Part shown: positions 37,101-46,241 of the stretch, in pieces
Position numbering within the stretch: the stretch's first letter is position 1
How the letters are laid out: the number at the start of each line of letters is the position of its first letter
Assembly (NCBI GenBank): GCA_947500005.1
Contig: CANMQJ010000001.1
Span: 372,001 to 436,000, forward strand
Length of the DNA stretch: 64,000 nucleotides
Reading direction: 5' to 3'
From: an uncultured Paracoccaceae bacterium
Lineage (GTDB): Bacteria; Pseudomonadota; Alphaproteobacteria; Rhodobacterales; Rhodobacteraceae
The notes under the pieces: generated by a model
Databases searched by the model: none
The model's input: only the letters and a program-made list of their open reading frames with translations
Told to the model about the DNA's origin: nothing
Program-made: the position numbers and the translations under genes

Positions 37101-39017
37101 TACGGTCAGCGTCACGGTGTAGTCGCCGGGTCGGGTCCAGGCATAATCGACGACCGGACCCTCGCCGATGGCGCCATCGCCGAAATCCCAGATCCAGGAC
37201 AGGATCTGCCCGTCGCGATCGACCGTCGCCGACCCGTCGAGCAAAGCGATCTCCGAGACCGAAACCGGGCGCTCGGGAATGGTGAAGCTCGGTTCGGGCG
37301 GGTCGTTCACCTCGACCTGCATCCCGTCGGTGGCGCTGTTGTTGGCCACGCCGCTGCCGTCGATCACGGTCAGCAGAACGCGGTAGGATCCCGATTGCCG
37401 GTAGCGATGGGTGACGGTCGGCCCCTCCAGCACGGTGCCATCGCCCATGTTCCAGCGATAAGTCTCGACCAGCCCGTCCACGTCATAGCTTGCCGCCGCC
37501 GAGACGGTCACCGCCTGCCCGACCACCGCGGTCTGGTCGGTCCCGGCCTCGGCCACGGGCGGGAAGTTCACGGTGACACGACGCACTGCGATGCCGAAAT
37601 CGCAGGGATGGTCGCTTTCATCCTCCACACGCAGGACCGCGCGGTACTGACCGGGCTGGATGTAGACATGGCTGGCCTGCGCACCCTCGGCCCGCGCGCC
37701 GTCGCCGAAGCTCCAGCGATAGCCGGTGATCGGGCTGTCGGAGGCTTGCGAGGCCGAGCCGTCGAAGGAAACGGGCTGGCCCGGGGCCACCACGATGTCC
37801 GACCCCGCCACGGCAGCCGGCGCGTTGCGCACATGCACAGGGATCTCCAGCGCGTCACCGCGGCCGGGACGGGTGCCGGGCTCCAGTATCTCAAGCCGTG
37901 CGGTATAGCGGCCCGGATCGGCATAACGATGCGCGATCACCGGCTCGGAGGAGCTGTTGCCGTCACCGAACTGCCACAGGTAGGAAAGCGGCGTCAGCCC
38001 CGAGGAGGCGCTGGCGTCGAAAGCGACAGATCGGCAATCGGCAAGCGGGCGGCCCGAGCCCACCGCGATAGGGCGTGGCGGCACGGGGGAATGGACCGGA
38101 GGCATCCTGAGCGGGACCGGTCGGCCCTCTGCGTCGAAAACGGCCAGGGTGACATCGTTGGGTGTCTCGAACCCGCCTTCGAGGCTGATGGCGAGATTGG
38201 TTTCGTCGGTCTCGACACTATCCGAGGTCCAGAAATCCTGACCCGAAATCCTGACCGGCAGATCCGCGTAATCGGTGACCAGCGCCAGATCGCCATTGGC
38301 GCCATCGAAGCTCTGCACCGTGAAGGGACCGGGCGTTTCGGGCGTGAACCAGACCTGCGTGGCAGAGTGGTCGGCGGCCCAGCGCACCGTGGGACGGTAG
38401 GAGAACATCTCCAGCCCCTCGGGCGCGCGGTCGCGGTCGCGCGCGAGACTTACGCCCAGCGAGTAGCCGTTGCCGTCATTGCCCTTCGACCCCTGAACGT
38501 CGATGCGGAACCAGGCGCGGTCGCCGATCACCTCGCCCTGGCGCGCCCGCACCGCCGTCAGCACGACCCAACGGCCATCCGTCTCGGCATCCGAACCCCA
38601 GGTCTTTTCTTCGAGGATCTCGCCAGGTTCCGTCACCGGATCGTTGGGCACAACGCGCGGCTCACGCGCGCCATCCTCGACCGGTTCGGGGCGTTCGGCC
38701 TCGGAATAGGCACCTGCCCCGCCGAACAGGCGGAAGGTCGTCTCGCTGTCGGCCGGGCCGCCATAGGTGAAATCGCCCGAGCCCCGCGTCTCGGGGTCGA
38801 AGAGCCGCACATAGACGCGGTCCCGCAAGTCCGCCGGGACGGAGAAGAACACCTGTTCGCGCCGGTCGGTATCGCCCTCACGGCTGGGTGCTTGTGGGCC
38901 GTAGACGACAAGCAAACCCTCGGTCGGCGTCCCCGCCTGCTGCGCGCCGCCCGGCAGGCCGAACGCAGTCAGCCCCGCAGCCAGCGTTGCCGCTGTCCAT
39001 CTCCCTACCGACCTCAT
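34155..39017 (-). CDS. Giant exported PKD-repeat protein
   Basis: 1620 aa. The start at 39017 has GGAGGG 6 nt upstream and gives a signal peptide (RSVGRWTAATLAAGL...PGGAQQA). About 330 residues of beta-rich N-terminal domain follow (YGPQAPSREGDTDRREQVFF; later SPVPPRPIAVGSGRPL). From about residue 330 there are about 15 PKD domains, each with a WxFGDG-like core (WQFGDG, WSFGDG, WNMGDG, WDFGDG and variants) and a YTVTLTVxD end. No clear membrane anchor or secretion domain at the C-terminus, which ends at a PKD-like strand. Probably periplasmic or surface-exposed. Operon with the LysM/FecR gene 44 bp upstream and the cyclase downstream. Confidence 0.88.
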   Translation of the reverse strand: MRSVGRWTAATLAAGLTAFGLPGGAQQAGTPTEGLLVVYGPQAPSREGDTDRREQVFFSVPADLRDRVYVRLFDPETRGSGDFTYGGPADSETTFRLFGGAGAYSEAERPEPVEDGAREPRVVPNDPVTEPGEILEEKTWGSDAETDGRWVVLTAVRARQGEVIGDRAWFRIDVQGSKGNDGNGYSLGVSLARDRDRAPEGLEMFSYRPTVRWAADHSATQVWFTPETPGPFTVQSFDGANGDLALVTDYADLPVRISGQDFWTSDSVETDETNLAISLEGGFETPNDVTLAVFDAEGRPVPLRMPPVHSPVPPRPIAVGSGRPLADCRSVAFDASASSGLTPLSYLWQFGDGNSSSEPVIAHRYADPGRYTARLEILEPGTRPGRGDALEIPVHVRNAPAAVAGSDIVVAPGQPVSFDGSASQASDSPITGYRWSFGDGARAEGAQASHVYIQPGQYRAVLRVEDESDHPCDFGIAVRRVTVNFPPVAEAGTDQTAVVGQAVTVSAAASYDVDGLVETYRWNMGDGTVLEGPTVTHRYRQSGSYRVLLTVIDGSGVANNSATDGMQVEVNDPPEPSFTIPERPVSVSEIALLDGSATVDRDGQILSWIWDFGDGAIGEGPVVDYAWTRPGDYTVTLTVEDDSGTASAIQSLSRVVRVDAAPVAEAGPDQFVTASEVRFDGGGSVDPDGRVIEWLWDFGDGATAAGQTVTHAYRRPGTYEVALVVRDDSGAPLNTDRDTMRVTVNAAPIADAGPPQVVAPGDEFVVSGRASVDPDGEVAEYLWTFPDGQTATGLRAAHSIAEPGLHRVRLRVRDDFTADPAEDEAEVLITVNAQPVAVAGADRLIAPGDSITFDAGQSFDPDGLIASYRWEFDDLGGALEARTVERAYPTPGVWSAQLVVADDAGVANSTASDDVTIRVNHAPVAEAGPDIEADSLYVSFDGTGSSDADGDPLIFVWDFGDGSKPVMGREVTHVYERPGIFPVTLRVDDGTGLGNARSIDSTTVTILARPVADAGGNRETCSGEAILFDASGSFDPDGGLLAYEWDFGDGSGSDLINPSKTYERPGVYPVTLRIRNETGSEYGIALDRIAALVREGPIADAGPDRVVCSNQRIRFDGSNSTDADGAVNAFAWTFGDGNTGSGDTPVHVFKRPGDYTVTLTITGDAIGACSPLDSDTAKYTVIAAPELAILGSARAAAGMEATFSAGLTQLGGATATGFRWSFSDGGTAEGQDVAHVFEEPGEYLVTLATELTGGAEGCSALEVQRKVVVNAAPEPAMEMAEEVAVGQAVRFDAGGSTDPDGAILRFDWTFGDGATGREVQTTHRYTEPGEYTVTLRVTDDAGVGNSVAEVSRTIRVTPAPVAGLAAGGAVCPGRDLPFSASAGEGVAVSWSFGDGTTAEGPEISHAFARPGLYPVQVTMDDGLNLPSSRRAEETYVRVNAAPMALAGPDRVVCPDETVVFDAGASGDLDGGLRGWSWEFSDGVTLDGARVERIFDGPADLRVRLRVRDDSGAEGCDIGTDDARILVNAPPVVDAGPDREVLVGAAHDVLRLDAGEVRDPDGQGVRVSWSLGDGAEAAGAVVRHRYADPGRYTVTLRAQDTTGLACGIATDSATITALPRE

Positions 39018-39061
39018 CCTCATCCCTCCGTTGCCGATCCGGTGCCCCCAGCCGGCATCAT

Positions 39062-41404
39062 TCATTCGAACGCGGCGTTGCCCGCGTAATCCTCGATCAT
39101 CACCTCGATCAGCTCCAGCTCTCCCGGCTCGGCCGGCAGCTGCACCCGGCACAGGCCGGACCCGGAATCGCAGCGCAGGAAGCCCTCGATCTCGACCCCG
39201 CCCACGGTGATCAGGAAGGGCTGCGCCTGCCGCAGGCCCGAGGGGTCGCGCGCCTCCACCTCCAGCTGGATCGGGCCGCCCTCGCCCTTCGGACGGGTCA
39301 GGTCCACGCGCAGGATCTCGGGCGGATCGATGTCGTAAAGCGTCGACAGGGTGGCTGCGCTGACATTGCCCACCGCATCCGTCGCGATCAGTTCGAACCC
39401 GTTCTGCCCAGGCGTCAGGGTCACGGTCAGGTCGAAGCGACCGTTTTCCAGCGGCACGGGCGTGCCGTTCAGCGTCAGCCGCGCCGCATCCGTGGCGTCG
39501 CCCGACAGCTGGAGCCTGTTATCGGCCGTGGCACGCGGGGGCGGCAGGTCCAGCACCACCTCGGGCGGGACGCTGTCGCGCAGGGCGGTAAAGGCCAGGC
39601 TGCCCTCGACCGCGCCGGTCGGCGCGAGGATCTCTATCCTGTACCCGCGCGTAGCCTCATCCACAGGTACGGTGAAGCTGATCGCTCCACCGGTCTCGAC
39701 GGTCGTCGACACGACCGTCTGTCCCGTTTCGTCGCGCACGACGACCGGCGCCCCTGCCTCGGCGTTGGCCCGTGCCGCAACCGAGAGCTGGTCGGAGCGG
39801 GTGGCCAAGGCCTTACCCGCGCGGGGGATCTCCTCTGAGAGCGCGATCCGTACCTCGGCGGCGGGGCGGTAGACAACGGTCTGCACGCGGCGCGTGACAT
39901 TGCCCGCCGGATCGGTCGCCATGACCGAGATCGCGTTCTCTCCCGGTTCAAGGCCGACCTCGCTGACAAAGGAACCATCGGAGCTGGGGCTGAGCGGCTT
40001 GTCGTTCAGCATCAGTTCAACCTCCAGCTCGGTGGCGCCCAGAACCTCGACCCGCGGTACGGTCAGAAGGGAGCCCGAGGCGGGCGACAGCACTGTGAGG
40101 AAGGGCGGCGTGTCGTCCTGACGCAAGGTGAAATCCTGCGGTGTGCTCCATGCCCCCGGCAGCCCCAGCCGGTCCAGCGCGGCCACCCGCCAGTGATAGC
40201 GCGCCGGCGGCAATTCGGCATCGAAGCGCGTGTCGCGGATGCCCCATTCGGACACCTGCATCTGGTTGAACCCGGGGTCGAGCGCGACCTCCAGCCAATA
40301 GCCCTCGGCCCCTTCAAAGCGCTGCCATTCCAGCGGCGCGGTGCCGGTGTAGATGATCTGGCCCACCTCGGGCGCCGTCAGAAGCACGCTGTCCAGCACG
40401 CGGGCACGCTGTGCCCCGGTCGCGTCGATCACCAGCCCCTCGTTCGCGCCCACAGCGATTGTTTGCCCGTCTTTCTGGATTTCCAGCGCAGGTTGGTCAT
40501 AATTGACGAATTTCGCGCTGCCGCCCTCGTTCTTGATCCAGAAATCGGCGGAATTGGTGGTCGTCTCGATCCCCGGCACGTCGATCTCGAAGGTGGCCTT
40601 CTCGGAAAGCTGGTTGAGCAGCGCATAGAAATCGCCATTGGCGAGCGAGACCTTCGTCACCTCGTGTCCGGTCAGCGGGTCAGAGCGCATCCGCTGTATC
40701 GTGGCGTTGGAATTGGGGTTCAGCCTGAGCCGGCTGAGATCGCGAAAGGTGATCTGCGTGGTGCTGGACGACAGGGTGCGCACGCGCTCGAACTCCACCA
40801 GGATGTCGTTGAGTTGCCGGTCAGACCAGGCGGGCTCCACCGGGGCGCGCCCCTCGACCGCGCCCTGCACATCCGACACCACCGCCTCGGCCGAGCGGTC
40901 ACGCTGCGCGATGGCTATGTCCAACGCGTCGCGGGCAAAGTCCGTGGCCACGTCGGCAAAAGTCACGACCTGGCGCCACTCGCCCTTTTCGCGCTCCGTG
41001 ATGGCCTGGTCGCGATTGGTGATCGCATTGCCGATCTCCTCGGGCGCGAAGATCCGCGCGCCCTCGGCATTGGCGGCCTGGATTGCCTGAAGCGAGGTCA
41101 GCAGCGCCTCGTCCGCGGCAAAGACCTGTTTCACCGGCAGGCGCAGCTCGGTTCCCGGAAACAGGTCGGCGGGTGAGGCGATACCGTTCAGCGCAAGGAT
41201 CGCAGGCCAGAGGTCCGGGTCTCGCAGATGCTGGCCAACGATGCCGCGGATGGTGTCCTCCTCGCCGAAACGCACCACCTCGAGCGGCGCGTCGAACGGG
41301 TCGGTCTCGGCAAGCAAGGGCGAAACCGAAAGCGCGACGCCCAGCAGCGCCGCCGCCCAGGCGAGCACATGCCATCCCGGCCCCGATATCGTGACCTTCT
41401 CCAT
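39062..41404 (-). CDS. LysM/FecR/Ig-like envelope protein
   Basis: 780 aa from ATG 41404. A signal peptide (WHVLAWAAALLGVALS...LAE) is followed by a LysM-like peptidoglycan-binding region (EEDTIRGIVGQHLRDPDLWP, about residues 48-92), a helical linker, and a FecR domain (LRLNPNSNATIQRM to ANEGLVIDATG, about 210-330). Next come a fibronectin-like domain (PLEWQRFEGAEGYWLEVALD) and several Ig-like domains ending in DYAGNAAFE. Likely periplasmic and cell-wall bound. First gene of a run with the PKD protein and the adenylate cyclase. Confidence 0.85.
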   Translation of the reverse strand: MEKVTISGPGWHVLAWAAALLGVALSVSPLLAETDPFDAPLEVVRFGEEDTIRGIVGQHLRDPDLWPAILALNGIASPADLFPGTELRLPVKQVFAADEALLTSLQAIQAANAEGARIFAPEEIGNAITNRDQAITEREKGEWRQVVTFADVATDFARDALDIAIAQRDRSAEAVVSDVQGAVEGRAPVEPAWSDRQLNDILVEFERVRTLSSSTTQITFRDLSRLRLNPNSNATIQRMRSDPLTGHEVTKVSLANGDFYALLNQLSEKATFEIDVPGIETTTNSADFWIKNEGGSAKFVNYDQPALEIQKDGQTIAVGANEGLVIDATGAQRARVLDSVLLTAPEVGQIIYTGTAPLEWQRFEGAEGYWLEVALDPGFNQMQVSEWGIRDTRFDAELPPARYHWRVAALDRLGLPGAWSTPQDFTLRQDDTPPFLTVLSPASGSLLTVPRVEVLGATELEVELMLNDKPLSPSSDGSFVSEVGLEPGENAISVMATDPAGNVTRRVQTVVYRPAAEVRIALSEEIPRAGKALATRSDQLSVAARANAEAGAPVVVRDETGQTVVSTTVETGGAISFTVPVDEATRGYRIEILAPTGAVEGSLAFTALRDSVPPEVVLDLPPPRATADNRLQLSGDATDAARLTLNGTPVPLENGRFDLTVTLTPGQNGFELIATDAVGNVSAATLSTLYDIDPPEILRVDLTRPKGEGGPIQLEVEARDPSGLRQAQPFLITVGGVEIEGFLRCDSGSGLCRVQLPAEPGELELIEVMIEDYAGNAAFE

Positions 41405-41582
41405 CGCAGTGTCAGTCCCACATGACGGTTCGCGTGAACACATTTCAACCATGCTCCGCGCAGGCCGGGATGCCGATCAAGGAATTTCATCGTCGCGGCG
41501 CAGCGCGGTCCCCAAAACACTCCTACAGTAAGCCATTTACCTGAAATCACCAAATCTGTTCAGGCCCCAGAAACAATGGTGC

Positions 41583-42041
41583 TCAGATCGTGACCGGGCG
41601 GTTCCGTTTGACCGTGCGCAGAACGACGTTGGTCTGGGCGCTTGCGACGGCGGGCAGACGGAACAGGAACCCTTCGAGGAACTGGTTATAGGCCACGAGG
41701 TCGGCGCAGAGCACGCGCAGGTGATAATCGGACTGGCCCGTGGTGGCATAGCATTCCTGCACCTCGGGGCTGCGTTCCACCGCGCGGATGAACTCCACGA
41801 TCCGGTCGGGATCGTGACGGGTGAGATGGACATGCACGATCGCCTCGAACCCCAGCCCCATCGCCGCCGGGTCGACGACCGCCCCATAGCGCTGGATCAC
41901 GCCCGCCTCCTCCAGCGCACGCACCCGCCGCCAGAGAGCGGAGGGCGACATGCCCACCTTTTCGGCCAGATCCGCGTTGGATATGCGGCTGTCCTCCTGC
42001 AGCAGGGTCAGGATGCGGCGGTCGCGGTCGTCGATATCCAT
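41583..42041 (-). CDS. Lrp/AsnC-family transcriptional regulator
   Basis: 152 aa. Helix-turn-helix with DRDRRILTLLQEDSRISNADLAEKVGMSPSALWRR, then an AsnC effector domain (VQECYATTGQSDYHLRVL). It is divergent from the fused indolepyruvate oxidoreductase with a 139-bp gap, the usual layout for a local amino-acid-responsive regulator. It probably controls that gene in response to an aromatic or branched amino acid; this is inference from position. Confidence 0.9.
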   Translation of the reverse strand: MDIDDRDRRILTLLQEDSRISNADLAEKVGMSPSALWRRVRALEEAGVIQRYGAVVDPAAMGLGFEAIVHVHLTRHDPDRIVEFIRAVERSPEVQECYATTGQSDYHLRVLCADLVAYNQFLEGFLFRLPAVASAQTNVVLRTVKRNRPVTI

Positions 42042-42180
42042 GCGAAAGGCTCATCCGCTGAAGGGCGTCTTCGTGGAGAGATTATCCGAACCAGCCGCTT
42101 ACGGCAAACAGACTGGAAAGTTTCTCCACCTGCGCTGGTTTATCCTGCCGGAAACGGCTCACAGCCAGAGGATTCGCGCC

Positions 42181-45100
42181 ATGACCGCACACGACACCGA
42201 TTTCCGCACCTACCAGCTCGAGGATCGCTATGCCCTGACCGAGGGCCGCGTGTTCCTGACCGGCACGCAGGCGCTGGTCCGCATCATGATGGACCAGGCC
42301 CGCCGCGACCGCGCCGAGGGATTGAACACCGCCGGTTTCGTCTCGGGTTATCGCGGCTCGCCGCTGGGCGGGCTGGATCTGGAGATGTGGCGTGCCAAGG
42401 ACCGGCTGGCCGAAGACCGGATCAAATTCATGCCCGCCGTGAACGAGGATCTGGGCGCGACGGCGGTTCTGGGCGCGCAACAGGCCGTGCTCGACCCCGC
42501 CTGCGAGGTCGAGGGCGTGTTCTCCATGTGGTACGGCAAGGGGCCGGGCGTGGACCGTTCGGGCGATGCGCTGAAGCATGGCAATGCCTATGGCTCCTCG
42601 CCCAAGGGCGGCGTGCTGGTCGTGGCGGGCGACGATCACGGCTGTGTCTCGTCGTCCATGCCGCACCAGTCCGATGTGGCCTTCATGTCGTGGTTCATGC
42701 CGACGCTGAACCCAGCCTCGGTCGAGGAATACCTGGAATTCGGCGAATACGGTCTGGCGCTTTCGCGTTATTCCGGCACCTGGGTCGGGTTCAAGGCGAT
42801 TTCGGAAACCGTCGAAAGCGGCCGCTCGGTCGAACTGCGCCCCGACCGGAAATTCGATCTGCCCGAGATCGAACTGCCCGCCGGGGGCCTGCATGTCCGG
42901 CGCGCCGACCTGCCCTCGCCCGAGATCGAGACGCGCATCCAGCACAAGCTGCGCGCCGTGCGCGCCTTTGCCGAGGCCAACCCGATCGACCGGCGCATCT
43001 ATGACATCGAGACCGCGCGCTTCGGCTTCGTCACCACCGGCAAGGGGCATCTGGACCTGATGGAGGCGCTGCGCCTGCTGGGCCTGGACGAGGCCGCCTG
43101 CCGCCGTCTGGGTATCGACATCTATAAGGTCGGCATGGTCTGGCCGCTGGCCCGCCGCAACGCGCTGCGCTTCGTGAAGGGCAAGCAGGAGGTTCTGGTC
43201 GTCGAGGAGAAACGCGGCATCATCGAGAGCCAGTTCAAGGAATATTTCTATGACTGGCCCGGCGACAAGCCGCACCGGATGGTCGGCAAGTATGACAGCC
43301 GCGGCGAACCGCTGATCCCCTGGACCGGAGAGCTCAGCCCGCTGATGCTGGCGCCGATCGTGGCCAAACGGCTCGATCCCTTCTTCCCCGAGGAGAACCT
43401 GCCCGCCAGGGCCAAGGCCCTGACCGACCAGCCGCCGCAACTCATCAATGTCAGCGGCGCGACGCGCACGCCCTATTTCTGTTCCGGCTGCCCGCATAAC
43501 AGCTCCACCAAGCTGCCCGAAGGTTCGCGCGCCAATAGCGGGATCGGCTGTCACGTCATGGCAAGCTGGATGGACCGGAGCACAGACGGCTATGCCCAGA
43601 TGGGCGGCGAAGGGGTGCCGCATGTGGTCTCGTCCATGTTCACCGGCGGCAAGCATGTGTTCCAGAACCTTGGCGAAGGGACATGGTACCACTCCGGCTC
43701 TCTCGCGATCCGTCAAGCTGTGGCGGCGGGGACGAACATCACCTACAAGATCCTGTATAACGACGCGGTCGCCATGACCGGTGGGCAGCCGGTGGACGGG
43801 CCGGTGAGCGTATCGGGCATCGCCGCGACCTGCCGTGCCGAGGGGGTGCAGCGCATCGCCCTGGTTTCGGACGATATCGCAAAGTTCGACAAGGCCGATT
43901 TCCCCGCCGGGACCAGCTTTCACGACCGTGCCGACCTGATGCCGCTTCAGCGTGAATTGCGCGAGGTCGAAGGCGTATCGGTCCTGATCTACGAGCAGAC
44001 CTGCGCCACCGAAAAGCGCCGCCGCCGCAAGCGCGGCACGATGGAGGACCCGCCGCGTTTCGCCTATATCAACGACCTCGTCTGCGAAGGCTGCGGCGAT
44101 TGCTCGGTCGAGTCCAACTGCCTGAGCGTCGAGCCGAAAGAGACACCCTTCGGTCGCAAGCGCAAGATCAATTTGTCAAGCTGTAACAAGGACTTCTCCT
44201 GCCTCAACGGGTTCTGCCCCTCCTTCGTCACCGTCGAGGGCGCCACGCGGCGCAAGCGCGAGATCAAGCTTGATCTCGCCGCCCTCGAGGACGGCCTGCC
44301 CACCCCCACATTGCCACCACTCACCGAGCCGTTCGACCTGCTCGTCACAGGGGTTGGCGGGACCGGGGTCGTCACCGTCGGCGCGCTGATCACCATGGCC
44401 GCGCATCTGGAGGGCAAGGGCTCCTCGGTGCTGGACTTCACCGGGTTCGCGCAGAAATTCGGCACTGTTCTCAGCTACATACGCCTGTCGGACCGGCCCG
44501 AAACCCTCAACCAGGTGCGCATCGACCAGGCTGCGGCGGATGCGGTGATCGGCTGCGACATGGTGGTCAGTTCGGCGCCCAAGGCCTCGGCCCATTACCG
44601 TCCGGGTACACGGGTCGTGCTGAACCGGGCCGAGATGCCCACCGGCGACCTGGTGCTACGGCGCGATGCGCAGTTGAAAATTGACGAGCGCGAACAGGCA
44701 GTTAGCCGTGTCGTCGGCGCAGATTTCGTGAGCGGGTTCGACGCCAATGCCGCCGCCGAGACGCTGATGGGCGACGCGGTCTTCGCCAATGTCATGATGC
44801 TGGGCTATGCGTGGCAGAAGGGGCTGGCGCCGGTTTCGCACGCCGCACTTGGGCAGGCCATTCTGCTCAACGGCGTGGCGGTTGAGAAGAACCGGCTGGC
44901 TTTCGCCGTTGGTCGCGCGATGGCCGAGGACCCGACCCGACTGGAGGGCTACACCGACGCGAAGCCGGAAAAAGAGACGTATGATCAGATGGTTGCACGC
45001 CGCGCGGCGTTCCTGGAGGAGTACCAGGACGCGACCTATGCCAAGCGCTATACCGACCGGCTGGAGAAGTTTCGTGCCGACATGCCAGACGCCAGTGACG

Positions 45101-45594
45101 AGATGCTGGAAGCGGCGGCGAAAAACCTGTTCAAGGTCTTGGCCTACAAGGATGAATTCGAGGTCGCCCGCCTGATGACGCGGCCCGGCTTTGCCGAGGA
45201 ACTGGCCGAGACTTTCGACGGGGATTACAAGGTGAAATACCACATGGCGCCGCCGGTTCTGAACTGGAAGACCGACGCGCGGGGACGGCCGGCAAAGCGG
45301 GAATTCGGGGCATGGATGGGAACGGCGCTGCGGGGGCTGGCCCGGATGAAGCGGCTGAGGGGCACGCCACTCAACCCCTTCGGATACCATGCCGAGGCGC
45401 GTGAACACCGGGAATTGACCGTTTTGTACATGGAAATCATGGACCATGTTCCGTTTTGTACGAATCCCCAAACCGCTCTCGAGCTGCTCGAAGCGCCAGC
45501 CGAGATCCGTGGCTACGGTCCGGTACGGGCTGAAGCGTCGACAAAGGTCAAGGCGCGGGTGGCGGAGTTGATGGAGGAGTGCCGGAAATCGTGA
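42181..45594 (+). CDS. Indolepyruvate ferredoxin oxidoreductase, fused alpha/gamma/beta type
   Basis: 1137 aa, the usual length of the single-chain aerobic form. An N-terminal TPP/pyruvate-oxidoreductase-like region (FVSGYRGSPLGGLDLE), a TPP-binding region (GIGCHVMASWMDR), 4Fe-4S-type cysteines (CEGCGDCSVESNC, then CNKDFSCLNGFCPSF), and a C-terminal gamma domain (LLVTGVGGTGVVTVGALI). It decarboxylates 2-keto acids from aromatic or branched amino acids to acyl-CoA. The ATG at 42181 is chosen because the upstream frame overlaps lrp antisense. It overlaps the next gene. Confidence 0.9.
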   Translation: MTAHDTDFRTYQLEDRYALTEGRVFLTGTQALVRIMMDQARRDRAEGLNTAGFVSGYRGSPLGGLDLEMWRAKDRLAEDRIKFMPAVNEDLGATAVLGAQQAVLDPACEVEGVFSMWYGKGPGVDRSGDALKHGNAYGSSPKGGVLVVAGDDHGCVSSSMPHQSDVAFMSWFMPTLNPASVEEYLEFGEYGLALSRYSGTWVGFKAISETVESGRSVELRPDRKFDLPEIELPAGGLHVRRADLPSPEIETRIQHKLRAVRAFAEANPIDRRIYDIETARFGFVTTGKGHLDLMEALRLLGLDEAACRRLGIDIYKVGMVWPLARRNALRFVKGKQEVLVVEEKRGIIESQFKEYFYDWPGDKPHRMVGKYDSRGEPLIPWTGELSPLMLAPIVAKRLDPFFPEENLPARAKALTDQPPQLINVSGATRTPYFCSGCPHNSSTKLPEGSRANSGIGCHVMASWMDRSTDGYAQMGGEGVPHVVSSMFTGGKHVFQNLGEGTWYHSGSLAIRQAVAAGTNITYKILYNDAVAMTGGQPVDGPVSVSGIAATCRAEGVQRIALVSDDIAKFDKADFPAGTSFHDRADLMPLQRELREVEGVSVLIYEQTCATEKRRRRKRGTMEDPPRFAYINDLVCEGCGDCSVESNCLSVEPKETPFGRKRKINLSSCNKDFSCLNGFCPSFVTVEGATRRKREIKLDLAALEDGLPTPTLPPLTEPFDLLVTGVGGTGVVTVGALITMAAHLEGKGSSVLDFTGFAQKFGTVLSYIRLSDRPETLNQVRIDQAAADAVIGCDMVVSSAPKASAHYRPGTRVVLNRAEMPTGDLVLRRDAQLKIDEREQAVSRVVGADFVSGFDANAAAETLMGDAVFANVMMLGYAWQKGLAPVSHAALGQAILLNGVAVEKNRLAFAVGRAMAEDPTRLEGYTDAKPEKETYDQMVARRAAFLEEYQDATYAKRYTDRLEKFRADMPDASDEMLEAAAKNLFKVLAYKDEFEVARLMTRPGFAEELAETFDGDYKVKYHMAPPVLNWKTDARGRPAKREFGAWMGTALRGLARMKRLRGTPLNPFGYHAEAREHRELTVLYMEIMDHVPFCTNPQTALELLEAPAEIRGYGPVRAEASTKVKARVAELMEECRKS

Positions 45595-46085
45595 CCACGA
45601 TCCGCGAGACCGGATTGGAGGAGCGCGGGGCAATCCTCGCGCTCTACCCGCTGGCCTTCCCCGAGGAGGATCTGACCGGGCTCGTCGCGGCGCTGCTGGA
45701 GACCGGGGGCGTGCTGTCGCTGGGCGCCTATGCGGACGGGCTGGCGGGGCATGCGATCTTCACGCGCTGCGGGACCGGGGCGCTGCTCGGGCCGGTGGCG
45801 GTCGATCCCGCGCGGCAGAAGGCGGGGATCGGCTCGGCGCTGGTGCGGGGCGGGTTCGACCGGCTGGCGGCGCGGGGCGTGAGCCAGGTCTTCGTGCTGG
45901 GGGATCCGGGCTATTACGGGCGGTTCGGGTTCGAGGCCGAGCGGCGCGTGACACCGCCCTATCCGCTGCCGACGGAATGGGACGGGGCATGGCAGTCGGT
46001 GGTGCTGGAAGATCGCGACCGCGTGCCGGCCGGACCGCTCGTGGTGCCGGAGGCGTGGAGGGACGAGGCGCTCTGGCTGCCCTGA
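45591..46085 (+). CDS. GNAT-family N-acetyltransferase
   Basis: 164 aa from a GTG that overlaps the preceding stop (GTGA); a GTG at 45579 with an adjacent GGAGG is the alternative. The acetyl-CoA loop is VDPARQKAGIGSALV, and the FVLGDPGYYGRFGF motif marks the YhbS subfamily. Substrate unknown. Coupled to the indolepyruvate oxidoreductase, perhaps only by compact packing. Confidence 0.82.
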   Translation: MTTIRETGLEERGAILALYPLAFPEEDLTGLVAALLETGGVLSLGAYADGLAGHAIFTRCGTGALLGPVAVDPARQKAGIGSALVRGGFDRLAARGVSQVFVLGDPGYYGRFGFEAERRVTPPYPLPTEWDGAWQSVVLEDRDRVPAGPLVVPEAWRDEALWLP

Positions 46086-46154
46086 GGCGATCATCGGGCG
46101 CGGAAGCGCTCTCTTCACGGAAGAAGCGGGTTGGCCGGGATGTGGTCGCGGCGC

Positions 46155-46180
46155 GGTGGGGTGGAACCCCACCCTACGGC
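46155..46180 (+). repeat. Short hairpin repeat, copy 1
   Basis: GGTGGGG and CCCCACC arms around TGGAA, followed by CTACGGC. A second copy lies at 46242-46266. Both sit between convergent gene ends, as REP-like or terminator-like elements do. Confidence 0.5.
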
Positions 46181-46241
46181 GGGGAGTGACCGCCGCGACG
46201 GGCGAAGGGCTGGGGGAACCCCGCCCCGGCTTCGGGGGAGC

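Noticed and set aside
34155..39017. Regularly spaced similar DNA blocks suggesting a CRISPR or satellite array
   Set aside because: The blocks are diverged coding repeats about 85-95 residues long that translate into PKD domains; there are no identical short repeats with unique spacers.
36600..39089. 829-aa plus-strand open frame
   Set aside because: Antisense to the PKD protein; composition is that of a mirrored GC-rich gene and no domain is visible.
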